Assembly (NCBI RefSeq): GCF_001722335.1
Contig: NZ_MIHA01000039.1
Coordinates: 1 to 17,224, forward strand
Origin: Mycolicibacterium flavescens
GTDB taxonomy: Bacteria; Actinomycetota; Actinomycetes; Mycobacteriales; Mycobacteriaceae
Direction: 5' to 3'
DNA: 17,224 nucleotides
Both the position numbers and the translations under genes were made by a program. The notes beneath the pieces were generated by a model. The model worked only from the letters and a program-made list of their open reading frames with translations, made no database searches and had not been told where the DNA came from. Every line of letters begins with the position of its first letter. Position 1 is the stretch's first letter. Shown in pieces: positions 6,268-14,701 of the stretch.

Positions 6268-7002
6268 TTACTCGCATACGTTCGAACGATGAATTCTGCT
6301 ACCCCAACGCAACACTCTGTGCACCGATGGACCTGTGAACCAGGCGGCTTGATGACTCTTGATGCCGGCATTGACATTGGACAGGTGCTGCCACAGTAGG
6401 TAGAAACTCTCACCTTGATAGATGGGGAAGTAGACGTTCCCCGCGTGGTCGGTTGACTGAGTGAGTGCTTGGGCGCGGGGGGCGAGGAAGCCCACCGATT
6501 GGTCGATATTCGTGGTGACTATGTCGACTTGCTGCTGAAGGTCGCCAATGCTGTAGTCCCAGTCGGAACCCGAACCCATGTAGACCCCGGGTCCATTAGG
6601 TGTGATCCGGTTGAACTGCAGCCTATTGATCTGGCGCATCAACTCGTCATATTGTGCGTTGAACCATTGACACATCTCCCGTTCCGCGTTGATGTCCGCA
6701 TCGGTCACCCTATTTTTGGTTTGGTCAAAAGGAAATGGAAATTTCGGCACCCAGTCCGAAGGTGTCGGAATGATCACTGGTAATGGCACGGGAGGCCGTG
6801 CGTAATCGGATGGATCGGCTCGCGAAGCGGGCCCAACCGCGACTGACACGCCGGACAACACGATGAAAACGCATGTGAACGAGCCGACGGCGCGACTGAG
6901 GCGGCTCTGCATCGCCTTGCCCTGCGCCGCAGAAGCCCCAACCGCCCGGCGACGACCTTGAAAGCCGCCACCTGAACCTTGCCGCCTATCTCGACCCATC
7001 AT
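6268..7002 (-). CDS. mce-linked exported hypothetical protein
   Basis: A 244-residue protein. It has an Arg/Gly-rich N-terminus, then a signal-peptide-like segment that could also start at the internal Met31 (MQSRLSRAVGS, hydrophobic core about 39-55, cleavage near SRA-DPSDY). The mature part opens with a proline-rich segment (RPPVPLPVIIPTPSDWVP), then a mostly helical, Gln/Asn-rich region containing REMCQWFNAQYDELMRQINR and FLAPRAQALTQS. It ends with FTGPSVHRVLRWGSRIHRSN and a terminal Cys. I do not recognise a named domain. It starts 19 nt after the Mce-associated membrane protein with an AAAGGTG Shine-Dalgarno, so the two are surely co-transcribed. That points to a role with the Mce transporter on the outer side of the membrane. 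Confidence 0.75.
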   Translation of the reverse strand: MMGRDRRQGSGGGFQGRRRAVGASAAQGKAMQSRLSRAVGSFTCVFIVLSGVSVAVGPASRADPSDYARPPVPLPVIIPTPSDWVPKFPFPFDQTKNRVTDADINAEREMCQWFNAQYDELMRQINRLQFNRITPNGPGVYMGSGSDWDYSIGDLQQQVDIVTTNIDQSVGFLAPRAQALTQSTDHAGNVYFPIYQGESFYLLWQHLSNVNAGIKSHQAAWFTGPSVHRVLRWGSRIHRSNVCE

Positions 7003-7021
7003 GAATCACCTTTTCGGAGGT

Positions 7022-7684
7022 CTATTTTGGTGCTAGCGCGTCGCCAACTCCGCCAACATCTGTGATTTGCCAATCCTTATTACTGTCGATTGTGACGCTA
7101 TATGTCGCGGTCGACTGCAGTGGCTCCGGCGCTTGCGCAGTCTTGGTAAGGACGCTTACAAAAGCGTCGACGACATAGGCCCCGTCGGTGACTGTCCGAA
7201 CCTTTGCCGCCAGTGGGTGTGCGGTGGAATTCCATTGAAGTGGTACCAAAATCTGTTCCATTGACGTGGCAGCCTTGGACAACTTGTCTTTCAGTTCAGG
7301 ACTGGTGCCCGCGACAAGCCTGTCTTTCCAGGCATTGAGGTCTTGGTAGTTCATTGCTGCCGCTTCACCCGCGTATTGCAGCGCTATCTTCTCGGCGTGC
7401 ACGTTGTTTTCGGATTGACGGGCCTGCTCGTCGAGTTGGTGTCGCGCTCCAACGTAGAGCCAAGACAGCACGCCGATCGCGCCGACAAGGACGACGATCA
7501 CCACGGAGGTCACCGCGCCACGTAGAGAGACCGAGAGTTGCACTCGTCTGGAGTTCTCACGCTGAGGTACGTCTTTGGCCGCCGACGTCTCCTCAATGGC
7601 GCCTTCGTCCGCGGGCTCAGCTGCGGCAGCATCTATTTGGGCCGAATTCGGCACGGCAGCGTCTCGTTCGCTTTCGACCGTCAT
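7022..7684 (-). CDS. Mce-associated membrane protein (Mas/Mam type)
   Basis: A 220-residue protein with the standard Mas layout. An acidic, Ala/Glu-rich cytoplasmic N-terminus (1-50) leads to one membrane segment (about 58-78, VVIVVLVGAIGVLSWLYVGA). An extracytoplasmic domain follows with the NTF2-like features of the family: an ALQYAG helix, then LNAWKDRLVAGTSPELKD and a terminal strand YSVTIDSNKDWQITDVGG. Proteins of this family are coded 3' of mce operons and in known cases help stabilise or operate the Mce complex; which of these applies here is inference. The ATG at 7684 has GAGGA 6-7 nt upstream. It is 43 nt downstream of mceF with a small inverted repeat in between. Confidence 0.9.
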   Translation of the reverse strand: MTVESERDAAVPNSAQIDAAAAEPADEGAIEETSAAKDVPQRENSRRVQLSVSLRGAVTSVVIVVLVGAIGVLSWLYVGARHQLDEQARQSENNVHAEKIALQYAGEAAAMNYQDLNAWKDRLVAGTSPELKDKLSKAATSMEQILVPLQWNSTAHPLAAKVRTVTDGAYVVDAFVSVLTKTAQAPEPLQSTATYSVTIDSNKDWQITDVGGVGDALAPK

Positions 7685-7708
7685 TAGAATTCCTCACTTC
7701 GTGATCTA

Positions 7709-7725
7709 GGGCAGTCACCCTGCCC
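7709..7725 (-). other. Small inverted repeat between mceF and the Mas gene
   Basis: GGGCAG at 7709-7714 pairs with CTGCCC at 7720-7725 across a 5-base loop, 2 bases beyond the mceF stop codon. There is no T run after it on the minus strand, so it is not a classical terminator. It could stabilise the upstream mce mRNA or reduce expression of the downstream genes, or be chance. Confidence 0.3.
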
Positions 7726-7727
7726 AT

Positions 7728-8681
7728 TTACTTCGGGGGGACGGTTACGCGCAGGGTAATCGCGCCGTCCTCGGGTACTGTCTCCAGGATGTTGGTCAAG
7801 ATCTGACTGGGGTCGAAGTTCAACAGTGCACCGGCGATAGCCCTGACGCGTGGCCGAAATGCTTCGCCCAGCACTTTGAGGTCACCGCCGTTGGCGTCCA
7901 ACAGTTTCTGGATTCGGTTGATGAAGAAGCCGAATGTCTTCATACCATCCGGGGCTATCTCGAGGGCACCCACCGAAAACCCTTGCAAGGTCTTGGAGGC
8001 ATTTTGGGCGCTCTCTCGGAGATCGGGCGCCGTGGCAGCGAGCGTGGGCCCAACCCATCCAGCGTTGCGTAACAGTGTTTGAAAATTGCTCAACAAGACC
8101 CGGCCCTGGCCGTGCATATTCGCTGCGGTGTTTCTCAGCATCTCGCTGGCGTGCGCCAAGTTGGGCAGTGCCGAGTTTGGATCCGGCAACGCTGTATCTG
8201 CTTCGCTGATGATGCGTGCGAGCGCATCGGGGTCGACCTGATTGAGTAGCCGCGTAACGCTTGCCGCCAGTTCGGTTATCGATGGTGGTTGCTCCACCAT
8301 CTCGGTTGAGATGTGCTGGCCGTCGCGCAACATAGGACCGTCATGGCGCCGCGGGAACAGTCCGATATAGCTTTCTCCGAGGGCGGACAGGTTATCGAGC
8401 CGCACATCGCAGTCGGCGGGGATAGGGAAGCGGTCGTCGACGTAGAAGTCGATGGTGGCTCCGCCGACGGATGACGCGATATGGCTGACTTTGCCGACCG
8501 GAACGCCACGCAACAGAATATTCGAATCAACGACGATGCCATTGATATCAGCCACCGTCATGGAGAGATTGACTCTGTTATCAGGCGGCTTGAGCCGCAC
8601 ACCGAGCGAGCCGATGTAGGTCACCGCAAACACAATCATCACAGCAAACGCCAGAAACGACAGGAAATTTCGGCCCTTCAT
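7728..8681 (-). CDS. mceF: MCE family protein MceF
   Basis: A 317-residue subunit, sixth of the mce series. It has an N-terminal membrane anchor (about 6-26, FLSFLAFAVMIVFAVTYIGS). The MCE/MlaD domain (about 37-115) contains VDSNILLRGVPVGKVSHI, the PVGKV turn of the family, and LDNLSALGESYIGLFP. A long helical region (about 125-300) should form part of the periplasmic needle. In the Mce1 system MceF is about 515 residues with a Pro-rich tail; this one is much shorter and ends soon after the helices (ITLRVTVPPK). Its ATG overlaps the mceE stop (ATGA, 8678-8681), with GGGTGGG upstream. It should be one of six chains around the lipid tunnel. Confidence 0.93.
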   Translation of the reverse strand: MKGRNFLSFLAFAVMIVFAVTYIGSLGVRLKPPDNRVNLSMTVADINGIVVDSNILLRGVPVGKVSHIASSVGGATIDFYVDDRFPIPADCDVRLDNLSALGESYIGLFPRRHDGPMLRDGQHISTEMVEQPPSITELAASVTRLLNQVDPDALARIISEADTALPDPNSALPNLAHASEMLRNTAANMHGQGRVLLSNFQTLLRNAGWVGPTLAATAPDLRESAQNASKTLQGFSVGALEIAPDGMKTFGFFINRIQKLLDANGGDLKVLGEAFRPRVRAIAGALLNFDPSQILTNILETVPEDGAITLRVTVPPK

Positions 8682-9679
8682 GGTGTCCCACCCAAGATCC
8701 GTAGCACGTCCTGAACGTTTCCCGAAATTTCCCGGCCGTCCGGACTCATTATCGAAGTAATGTTGATCGCGGGATATTTATCCTGCGGGAGGAAGAATTC
8801 AGTGAGTAGCCGGCGCCATGCAGGCCCCTCCTCTTCGAACATCCTCTTGGATTGCTGAGTAGCGCCTGCCGCATCTCGCAATGAATTCAGTAGGGGCACC
8901 AGCCAGAAACCACCGGCGTAGATACTCCCGGTAGAGGGGAGGATGGTTCCGACATATGAAAATATCTCCAAGAACCGACGAAAAGCGGTCATCCCTTCCT
9001 CGGAGAACATCTCCTGCAAAACCGGGATCTTGCGATGTGCGACATCTATGGTCTCGGACACGCCGTTGAGCCACAGGTCAACGAGATTCATGTTGTTCGA
9101 CAGGTCCCCGAGGTCGGCTGCCACTTGGGAAGCCATTTTGCGGATCCCGTCCTGGCCCCCGGGCGGCTGGATTCGGTTGATACGGGCGATCGACTCTTGA
9201 ACGCGTTGGATGGAACCGCTCGACACAAAATTCGCCATGTGGGCGATGGTGTCTTCGAGTTGCGGTGGAGATGTGGTCTGTGCCAGCGGGATGCGGGCAC
9301 CCGGACTCAACGCGGGCGCCGGCGCCTGGTCGGTTGTCGGTCGCTCGAGAGCGACATAGATGTCGCCCAAGACCGTGTCCTGCTGCAGAACCGCTCGGAT
9401 GTCAGAGGGCACCGCGACGCCTCGCTCAATAGTCGAGGTGACGTCAACCGCACTGCTGGACAGTGCCACATCCGATACGACCCCGACGGTGGTGCCGTCC
9501 AAGACCACCTTTGCGCTGTCCGGCAAATTGAGTACGTTGGCGAATTCGATGACGATGTCGTATCCATCGCTATAGCTACTTCCCGGCGCAGGCAGCGAGC
9601 TCACGTTGAGCGAAGCACACGAGGAAACCGTAATGACGGTGGCAACGGCCGCGACCAACCGCCAATTCCGGCGGTTCAT
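8678..9679 (-). CDS. mceE: MCE family lipoprotein MceE
   Basis: A 333-residue subunit. The N-terminus MNRRNWRLVAAVATVITVSSC has a basic start, a hydrophobic core and a good lipobox (VSSC, Cys21), so it should be a lipid-anchored subunit, as in MceE/LprK of other mycobacterial operons. The MCE domain (about 40-120) includes LDGTTVGVVSDVAL and VLGDIYVALERP. After it comes an Ala/Pro-rich linker and the helical region (about 145-250), then a C-terminal segment DKYPAINITSIMSPDG. It overlaps mceD by ATGA (9676-9679) and mceF by ATGA (8678-8681). Typical MceE proteins are about 380-390 residues, so this is slightly short. Confidence 0.93.
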   Translation of the reverse strand: MNRRNWRLVAAVATVITVSSCASLNVSSLPAPGSSYSDGYDIVIEFANVLNLPDSAKVVLDGTTVGVVSDVALSSSAVDVTSTIERGVAVPSDIRAVLQQDTVLGDIYVALERPTTDQAPAPALSPGARIPLAQTTSPPQLEDTIAHMANFVSSGSIQRVQESIARINRIQPPGGQDGIRKMASQVAADLGDLSNNMNLVDLWLNGVSETIDVAHRKIPVLQEMFSEEGMTAFRRFLEIFSYVGTILPSTGSIYAGGFWLVPLLNSLRDAAGATQQSKRMFEEEGPAWRRLLTEFFLPQDKYPAINITSIMSPDGREISGNVQDVLRILGGTP

Positions 9680-10770
9680 CGGTTCGCCTGGGTGAGTACG
9701 TACTGAAGCAGCGCAACATCAACCGCGTATGGCTGCCCGGCAACGTTCGCGCAGCTCCCCGGCGTCGAAGAATTCATGATGCCACACAGCGCCCACCCGT
9801 CGGGGGTTCTGATGCGATACAACGGCGGACGGTAATTGATATTGAATTCACGGTTGTTGAAATGGCCCGCCAGCGTATTGACCCACCATGGAACCGGGTT
9901 CAGGAGACTTGCCACCCACGGCGCGTGTGCACTCAGTTTCCGCAGCGCAACCGATGTCGCATCAAGCGTGAACTGAAACTCCCCACCGAGGTTTTCTTCT
10001 ATGTCCACAACGGCTTTCACAGCTCCCATGAATCCTCCGACCATACGGTTGCCACCATCCAAGGTCACGGCGACGTCCGACATGTTCTGTTCCGCGTTCA
10101 GCAGAGCTTCTTTCAGCGGCCCTCTGATCTCGCTGACTGCTGAGGTCAGTTCGGCGAGGTTGGTGATCACGGACCCGATGTCGCTGATCACCTGATCGGG
10201 ACTATCGACTACAGCCGATGACGTCGTTAGGAGCTTGTTTACGCCGGCGCCATTGTTGTGCAACGCTTGATCGAGCTGACTTACGACATCGCCGACATTC
10301 GTCGATTCAGCCGGATTGATTCCGTTGACGAAATCGGTCGCCGAACCTATCACTGCCGACACGCTTTTCGGGGTCCATGAACGGGAAAGCGGAATGCACT
10401 CGCCCGCACCGAGGTGGGATCCCGAATCAGCGTTGCCAACGAGTTCCAGCGACCGATCAGCAAGAATCGACGTCGACCGGACAATTGCTTTGACGTCACC
10501 GGGCAACAAACGCCGTTCAGTGATACTGAAGTCGACGCGTACGTCGGTTGCACCGGGGGTGATACTGGTGACCTCACCGATCTGGTAGCCCATCTGCGTC
10601 ACCGGATTGCCGACGTATAGACCGATGCTGTCGGGCAGGACCGCGCAGTATTGGGCGTTGGCCTGTTCTTCGGGCGGCCCGCCGCACGAAGTGCCAACCG
10701 TCACCACCGCCGCCGCTGTGAGCGCGATTGCCACGACCCGGCGACGGTGAGGCGAACCTGACCCGGGCAT
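9676..10770 (-). CDS. mceD: MCE family protein MceD, with lipoprotein-like N-terminus
   Basis: A 364-residue subunit in fourth position. The N-terminus is a signal sequence with a basic head (HRRR, 8-11), a hydrophobic core (VVAIALTAAAVVTVG) and Cys29 in GTSCGG. The -3 residue is Gly, not the usual Leu/Val, so lipidation is plausible but not certain. The MCE domain (about 40-130) has YCAVLPDSIGLYVGNPV, MGYQIGEVTSI and SILADRSLELVGN. This differs from the classic Mce1D type, which carries a plain membrane anchor and is about 530 residues. The helical part runs to about 270, followed by a C-terminal domain with paired cysteines (WALCGIMNS, GSCANV). The ATG at 10770 shares one base with the mceC stop (TGATG), with GGAAG upstream. 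An open frame to 10932 is mceC sequence out of frame. Confidence 0.9.
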   Translation of the reverse strand: MPGSGSPHRRRVVAIALTAAAVVTVGTSCGGPPEEQANAQYCAVLPDSIGLYVGNPVTQMGYQIGEVTSITPGATDVRVDFSITERRLLPGDVKAIVRSTSILADRSLELVGNADSGSHLGAGECIPLSRSWTPKSVSAVIGSATDFVNGINPAESTNVGDVVSQLDQALHNNGAGVNKLLTTSSAVVDSPDQVISDIGSVITNLAELTSAVSEIRGPLKEALLNAEQNMSDVAVTLDGGNRMVGGFMGAVKAVVDIEENLGGEFQFTLDATSVALRKLSAHAPWVASLLNPVPWWVNTLAGHFNNREFNINYRPPLYRIRTPDGWALCGIMNSSTPGSCANVAGQPYAVDVALLQYVLTQANR

Positions 10771-11729
10771 CAGCACGGACTTCCGGGTATTGGCATACAG
10801 AGGTCGGTAGCCAATAGCTCTGGTGCCGCCTGCTGTGCGCCCAGGATCCGTTCGATCTTCACCCGCGTCAGGTGCAGCGCCCGAACGACTACACCGTTGC
10901 GTTCCGACCACATTCGTGATTTCTCCAACCAATCGCGAATTTTCACGAGAGCTTTGTCGCGGTGATTCTGATAAAAGATGAAGACCGGTGAAAGACCATC
11001 CATGATGTCACCGAAACCAGCCATGGCGCGGGCGAGCCCCTTGCTGTACAACGTAAGCGACTGCTCAATGATCGAAATCTTGCGTATCAAATCTTTGAGC
11101 TCATCTTTGTAATTGTTTACATCCTGCAGGTACTCATTGGACAGGTTGAGGATGGCGCTCACCTGCCCGCGTTGCTTCTCAATGGTGGACATTACGTTGT
11201 TGCCCGCATCGATGACCGCGGAGACCGATTCCAGGTTGGTACCGGTAAGCCCCCGCTGCACCTGGCCGAGTGATTCGTTGATGGGCTGTGGGGCGACATT
11301 GTCGGTGATCTTCGTCGCATCCGTGAGGGTGCGAATCAAACTGTAGGGCATGGTCACCCGTTCCACCGGAATAGGTTTGGTCCCCAGAGGCGTGTCACCT
11401 ATTGGCGAGATGCTTACGTAATAGCCCCCCACCACGGTGAGCATGCGGACCTGCACCTGCGAACGGTCACCGACGAATGCGCTGTCGTCGACCCGTGCTT
11501 CGACCCGGACTTGGTCCGATTCCAGTGTCAGATCCTTCACCTTGCCAACGTTGATGCCGGCAATTCGTACTGGGTCTCCAGGGCGGATCGCCGCCGCGTC
11601 GTCGGTATAGAAGATGACGGTCTTCTGCCCGGGCGGACTGACATAAACCATGGCGATGAGCAGCGCGATAACGGTCATGAGTGCGAGGGCGCCGGCACCC
11701 CAGACAGTCGGGTTACGTAACACTTTCAT
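10770..11729 (-). CDS. mceC: MCE family protein MceC
   Basis: A 319-residue subunit. It has one membrane anchor (about 9-31, WGAGALALMTVIALLIAMVY). The MCE domain (about 38-120) includes IRPGDPVRIAGINVGKVKDL and the conserved strand VVGGYYVSISP. The helical region (about 150-250) contains QRGQVSAILNLSNEYLQDVN and heptad-like stretches, and the C-terminus has two cysteines (DLCMPIPGSPC). Mce1C is about 515 residues with a Pro-rich tail, which is absent here. The ATG at 11729 overlaps the mceB stop as ATGA (11726-11729). The frame stays open to 11807 but that part is mceB in another frame. Confidence 0.93.
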   Translation of the reverse strand: MKVLRNPTVWGAGALALMTVIALLIAMVYVSPPGQKTVIFYTDDAAAIRPGDPVRIAGINVGKVKDLTLESDQVRVEARVDDSAFVGDRSQVQVRMLTVVGGYYVSISPIGDTPLGTKPIPVERVTMPYSLIRTLTDATKITDNVAPQPINESLGQVQRGLTGTNLESVSAVIDAGNNVMSTIEKQRGQVSAILNLSNEYLQDVNNYKDELKDLIRKISIIEQSLTLYSKGLARAMAGFGDIMDGLSPVFIFYQNHRDKALVKIRDWLEKSRMWSERNGVVVRALHLTRVKIERILGAQQAAPELLATDLCMPIPGSPC

Positions 11730-12778
11730 CGGTTGCACAACACCACTTTTCGTCCATTGAGAAATACGTCCATTTCTGCCGGTAACTGAGCCCGTCCCCG
11801 GGAACACGCCAGGGGCGCACCAGCTTCAGGCGGCGGCGGAATGTTCTCCCACATGACCGGAACCAGCTTGAAGGCCTCCGTATAGTCGTCAAACACGGTG
11901 AACGCACGGTCGAAGGCTTCGTCCACGTTGGTTACGTTCTTGTTGGATTCCGGGCCGTAGACGAAATAGTCGCCATTGTTGCCCTCGGGCGGAAATCCCA
12001 AGTTCTTGACCACTTGCGCCGCATCGTCCATAAATTCGCCGTAGAGGTGGGCTTTTCGAAACTCGTCCAGAATTCCAAGCATGCCGTCGACCGGACCCTT
12101 GTTGAGCCAATCCACTATTTGGATCAGATCTTTTCCATGTCCGCCCATGGTGTCGGAGATGTCCTTCAGATTACGCATCAACGTGGCGATGACTTGCTGA
12201 CGGTCCGCTACGAACCTGGTGAGCTTGTGGATACTTTCCAGCATCGGCGCCAAGCCGCCGCCATCACCCGAAAGATATGTTGCCGCGTTCGCTGTAAAGG
12301 TGTTCAGTTCGTCGGGATTCAGGGTGGCGATCACAGGTTGTAGCCCGTTGAACAATTCGGTGACGTCGAAAGACGGTTGCGTCATCGTCGTAGTCACGTC
12401 AGTAACGAGATCGGCCTTGGAGTAATTTTCCGCCGGATCGACGACATCTATGTAACGCAGTCCGGTGAGCGCCTCGAACTTGATGGCAAGTCGGGTGCCA
12501 GACACCACGCCATAGCGTTGGTCGCACGTCAACCTGACAACGGCGATGCTTTGACCGTTCCTTCGCTCAAGGTCGACCGACTGCACCTTCCCGACGCGAA
12601 CTCCGCGGACCCGCACGTCGGCGTCCGCATGTAAGCCCGATGCGTCAGTGAACTCGGCCGTATACGCTCGCGTTTCCGCTGCTGTGGGCTGCTTGATCAC
12701 GTTCGCCAACAGGATGAACAGGGTAACGGCGACTATGCCGCTGATCGCGAGTCGCCACAATGCCGCGCCGGTCTTCAT
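11726..12778 (-). CDS. mceB: MCE family protein MceB
   Basis: A 350-residue subunit, close to the usual MceB length (about 345). It has a membrane anchor at about 9-29 (LAISGIVAVTLFILLANVI). The MCE domain (about 38-120) includes LHADADVRVRGVRVGKVQSV and FEALTGLRYIDVV. The helical region (about 130-235) contains LQPVIATLNPDELNTF, a classic MceB sequence. The C-terminal domain has two cysteines (PLACSRG and VVLCNR), as in other MceB proteins. It overlaps mceA (ATGA, 12775-12778) and mceC (ATGA, 11726-11729), which suggests translational coupling and balanced stoichiometry. Confidence 0.95.
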   Translation of the reverse strand: MKTGAALWRLAISGIVAVTLFILLANVIKQPTAAETRAYTAEFTDASGLHADADVRVRGVRVGKVQSVDLERRNGQSIAVVRLTCDQRYGVVSGTRLAIKFEALTGLRYIDVVDPAENYSKADLVTDVTTTMTQPSFDVTELFNGLQPVIATLNPDELNTFTANAATYLSGDGGGLAPMLESIHKLTRFVADRQQVIATLMRNLKDISDTMGGHGKDLIQIVDWLNKGPVDGMLGILDEFRKAHLYGEFMDDAAQVVKNLGFPPEGNNGDYFVYGPESNKNVTNVDEAFDRAFTVFDDYTEAFKLVPVMWENIPPPPEAGAPLACSRGRAQLPAEMDVFLNGRKVVLCNR

Positions 12779-13821
12779 CGGGCACCGCCCGCGGCAGCAA
12801 GTGGCGCCGCCACACCCGGCATGCTGTCGAGAAGAATACGAACTTGAAGCGCGCGCTGCTCAGGGGTCCCTGCGTACATCTTCTCAAGTCGGGTACGCAA
12901 TTCCACGAGCATCTCCGACATGCCTTGGGGTCTCATCAAAGGTGGCACCACATCAGTCATCGCCCGGACACTGTCGATGACAGGCGTCAGATCGTCGATA
13001 TGCGTGTACTCCAGCCTGCCGATAGCCCCAAAGAGGTTATCGGATACATACTGCATGAACGGAAGAATGACTGTTTGATATTCCTCCTCGCTGGCATTCC
13101 AAGTACCTTTGTTGAGTTTATTCGTACCGTGTGTTGCGTAGTAACCGGCGTCGAGCATCGCATCGGCGAACCCGGGGAACGCGACGCTTATTCCAGTCGC
13201 GTTTGTCAATAGTTGCGCGGTACTCACTGTTTGAGTTTCAGCCAGTGCATTCGCCGAGATCACCAGTGTCTCGGCCAGCGGATTCAACGCATCGGTGTAT
13301 CGAGTGGCCTTCTCGACCACCTCGATCAGCTGGTTGGTCAGCGCCCCGGTGGCGAGTTTTCCAAGGCGGGATAGCAATGCCTGAAGTGTCGAATTACCTT
13401 TCGGCGTGATCGTCAACCGGGTTCCATCGGCGAGCGGCCGGCCACCCGTACCGGCGACTAGATCGATACCGGTCACACCAAAATAGTTGATGGTCCGGAA
13501 ATCGATGCCCATTGCGTCAGTCAAGCCCTTCGTCGGCGATTTCTGCAGATTGGTATCCAGCAGAACACCGCCTCCGGACAACCTGGACACGGCGGTGACC
13601 TCCCCGACCTTCACCCCGTGCATGACCAGCTGCGTGCCCTTGGCGACGCCCGGTCCGACATATGGCGTCTCGATCGCCACCGAGATTTCATCGTCCGGTC
13701 GGCCGGCGAATGGCTTGAACGCGATGAATATGCCTGCAACCGCCACGGCGCAGAGCACGACAACTGTGCCGACGATGGTCAATGTTCGCTTCTCAGATGC
13801 CTCCGAGCCATGCAGGAGCAT
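12775..13821 (-). CDS. mceA: MCE family protein MceA
   Basis: A 348-residue subunit, first of the mce series. A short cytoplasmic N-terminus is followed by a membrane anchor (about 13-34, LTIVGTVVVLCAVAVAGIFI). The MCE domain (about 44-140) includes VAKGTQLVMHGVKVGEVTAV and INYFGVTGIDLVAG. A helical region (about 145-215, from NSTLQALLSRLGKLATG) and a C-terminal domain of about 130 residues follow. Typical MceA proteins are 400-450 residues, so it is compact. It is the only junction from yrbEA to mceF without overlap: 10 nt separate it from the yrbEB stop, and it has its own strong Shine-Dalgarno. Confidence 0.94.
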   Translation of the reverse strand: MLLHGSEASEKRTLTIVGTVVVLCAVAVAGIFIAFKPFAGRPDDEISVAIETPYVGPGVAKGTQLVMHGVKVGEVTAVSRLSGGGVLLDTNLQKSPTKGLTDAMGIDFRTINYFGVTGIDLVAGTGGRPLADGTRLTITPKGNSTLQALLSRLGKLATGALTNQLIEVVEKATRYTDALNPLAETLVISANALAETQTVSTAQLLTNATGISVAFPGFADAMLDAGYYATHGTNKLNKGTWNASEEEYQTVILPFMQYVSDNLFGAIGRLEYTHIDDLTPVIDSVRAMTDVVPPLMRPQGMSEMLVELRTRLEKMYAGTPEQRALQVRILLDSMPGVAAPLAAAGGAR

Positions 13822-13826
13822 GTCTT

Positions 13827-13833
13827 CTCACCT
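13827..13833 (-). promoter_or_regulatory. Shine-Dalgarno site of mceA, overlapping the yrbEB stop
   Basis: On the minus strand AGGTGAG lies 5 nt before the mceA ATG and shares two bases with the yrbEB TAG. Its strength and spacing fix the mceA start at 13821 and tie mceA initiation to yrbEB termination. Confidence 0.7.
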
Positions 13834-14701
13834 AACCCTTGAACACGAACACTGGATGAAGGCCCCACATCGCCACGGTCAGTATCAAATCCAAAAAGAT
13901 GATCGTGATCAGACTGGTCCGCACTGCACGGCCGGACGCTTGACCGACACCGACCGGTCCGCCGGAAGCAAAGTATCCGTAGTAGCAATGGATCAACGTC
14001 ACCGCCATGCAGAAGACAGCTACCTTGATGACGGAGTACGCGAGATCTGTTGGCGTCACGAATTGAGCAAAATAGTGGTTATATGTCCCGCCCGGCTGAC
14101 TGTGAAATACCCGGATGACGGTGTCCATGACGAAGAAATTGGCTATCAGGGCCACCAGGTATCCCGGCACCACCAAGATCATCGCGCCAATCAGGCGCGT
14201 ACCAACCACAAACGGTACGGGCCGCAGGCCTATTGCTTCCAAGGCATCTATCTCTTCGGCAATGCGCATGGCGCCGATCTCGGCGGTCATCCGGCACCCT
14301 GCCTGTCCGGCGAACGCGACAGCACTCACTATCGGCCCAAGCTCTCGAACCCCGCCTATACCGCCGATGATCCCCGACAAGCCACCGAACCCGATGATGT
14401 TCAATACAGCAAACGCCTCAACTGCCAACGAGGCACCGACAGCAATGCCGAGGAGCAGTAATACGCTTATCGCACCGCCATCCACGATGAGCGAACCGCG
14501 GCCCCAAGCGAGGCTGTTCATTTGCTGCAGTGTTTGTCGTCGATATTTGACGACCGCGACCGGAACCGAACTGAAGGCCTTGGCAATGAAGACCACCCAC
14601 TGTCCGACCTCACGGAATCCCCCGCCGACAGACCCCGTTGTCGCTTGTAACAAGCGCGAGCCACACCTGCTCGGCACCAGGGCGCGACCTGCGGAAGTCA
14701 C
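13832..14701 (-). CDS. yrbEB: YrbE/MlaE-family ABC permease, YrbEB
   Basis: A 289-residue integral membrane protein. An amphipathic N-terminal region (about 25-75) precedes several membrane segments (about 76-106, 120-140, 165-190, 220-245 and 258-283). Between the second and third lies the family signature IAEEIDALEAIGLRPV (about 147-162), the coupling segment that contacts the ATPase. With YrbEA it should form the permease pair on which the Mce hexamer sits. I chose the GTG whose first base pair pairs with the yrbEA stop (TAGTG, 14699-14703) because it gives a normal length and N-terminus. The frame is open to 15025, but that extension is antisense-like and overlaps yrbEA. It is followed after 10 nt by mceA. 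Confidence 0.93.
   Translation of the reverse strand: MTSAGRALVPSRCGSRLLQATTGSVGGGFREVGQWVVFIAKAFSSVPVAVVKYRRQTLQQMNSLAWGRGSLIVDGGAISVLLLLGIAVGASLAVEAFAVLNIIGFGGLSGIIGGIGGVRELGPIVSAVAFAGQAGCRMTAEIGAMRIAEEIDALEAIGLRPVPFVVGTRLIGAMILVVPGYLVALIANFFVMDTVIRVFHSQPGGTYNHYFAQFVTPTDLAYSVIKVAVFCMAVTLIHCYYGYFASGGPVGVGQASGRAVRTSLITIIFLDLILTVAMWGLHPVFVFKG

Noticed and set aside
13487..14461. 324-codon plus-strand open frame opposite mceA and yrbEB
   Set aside because: Its composition (many His, Asp, Arg, Thr) and lack of any domain mark it as antisense of conserved membrane and MCE genes.
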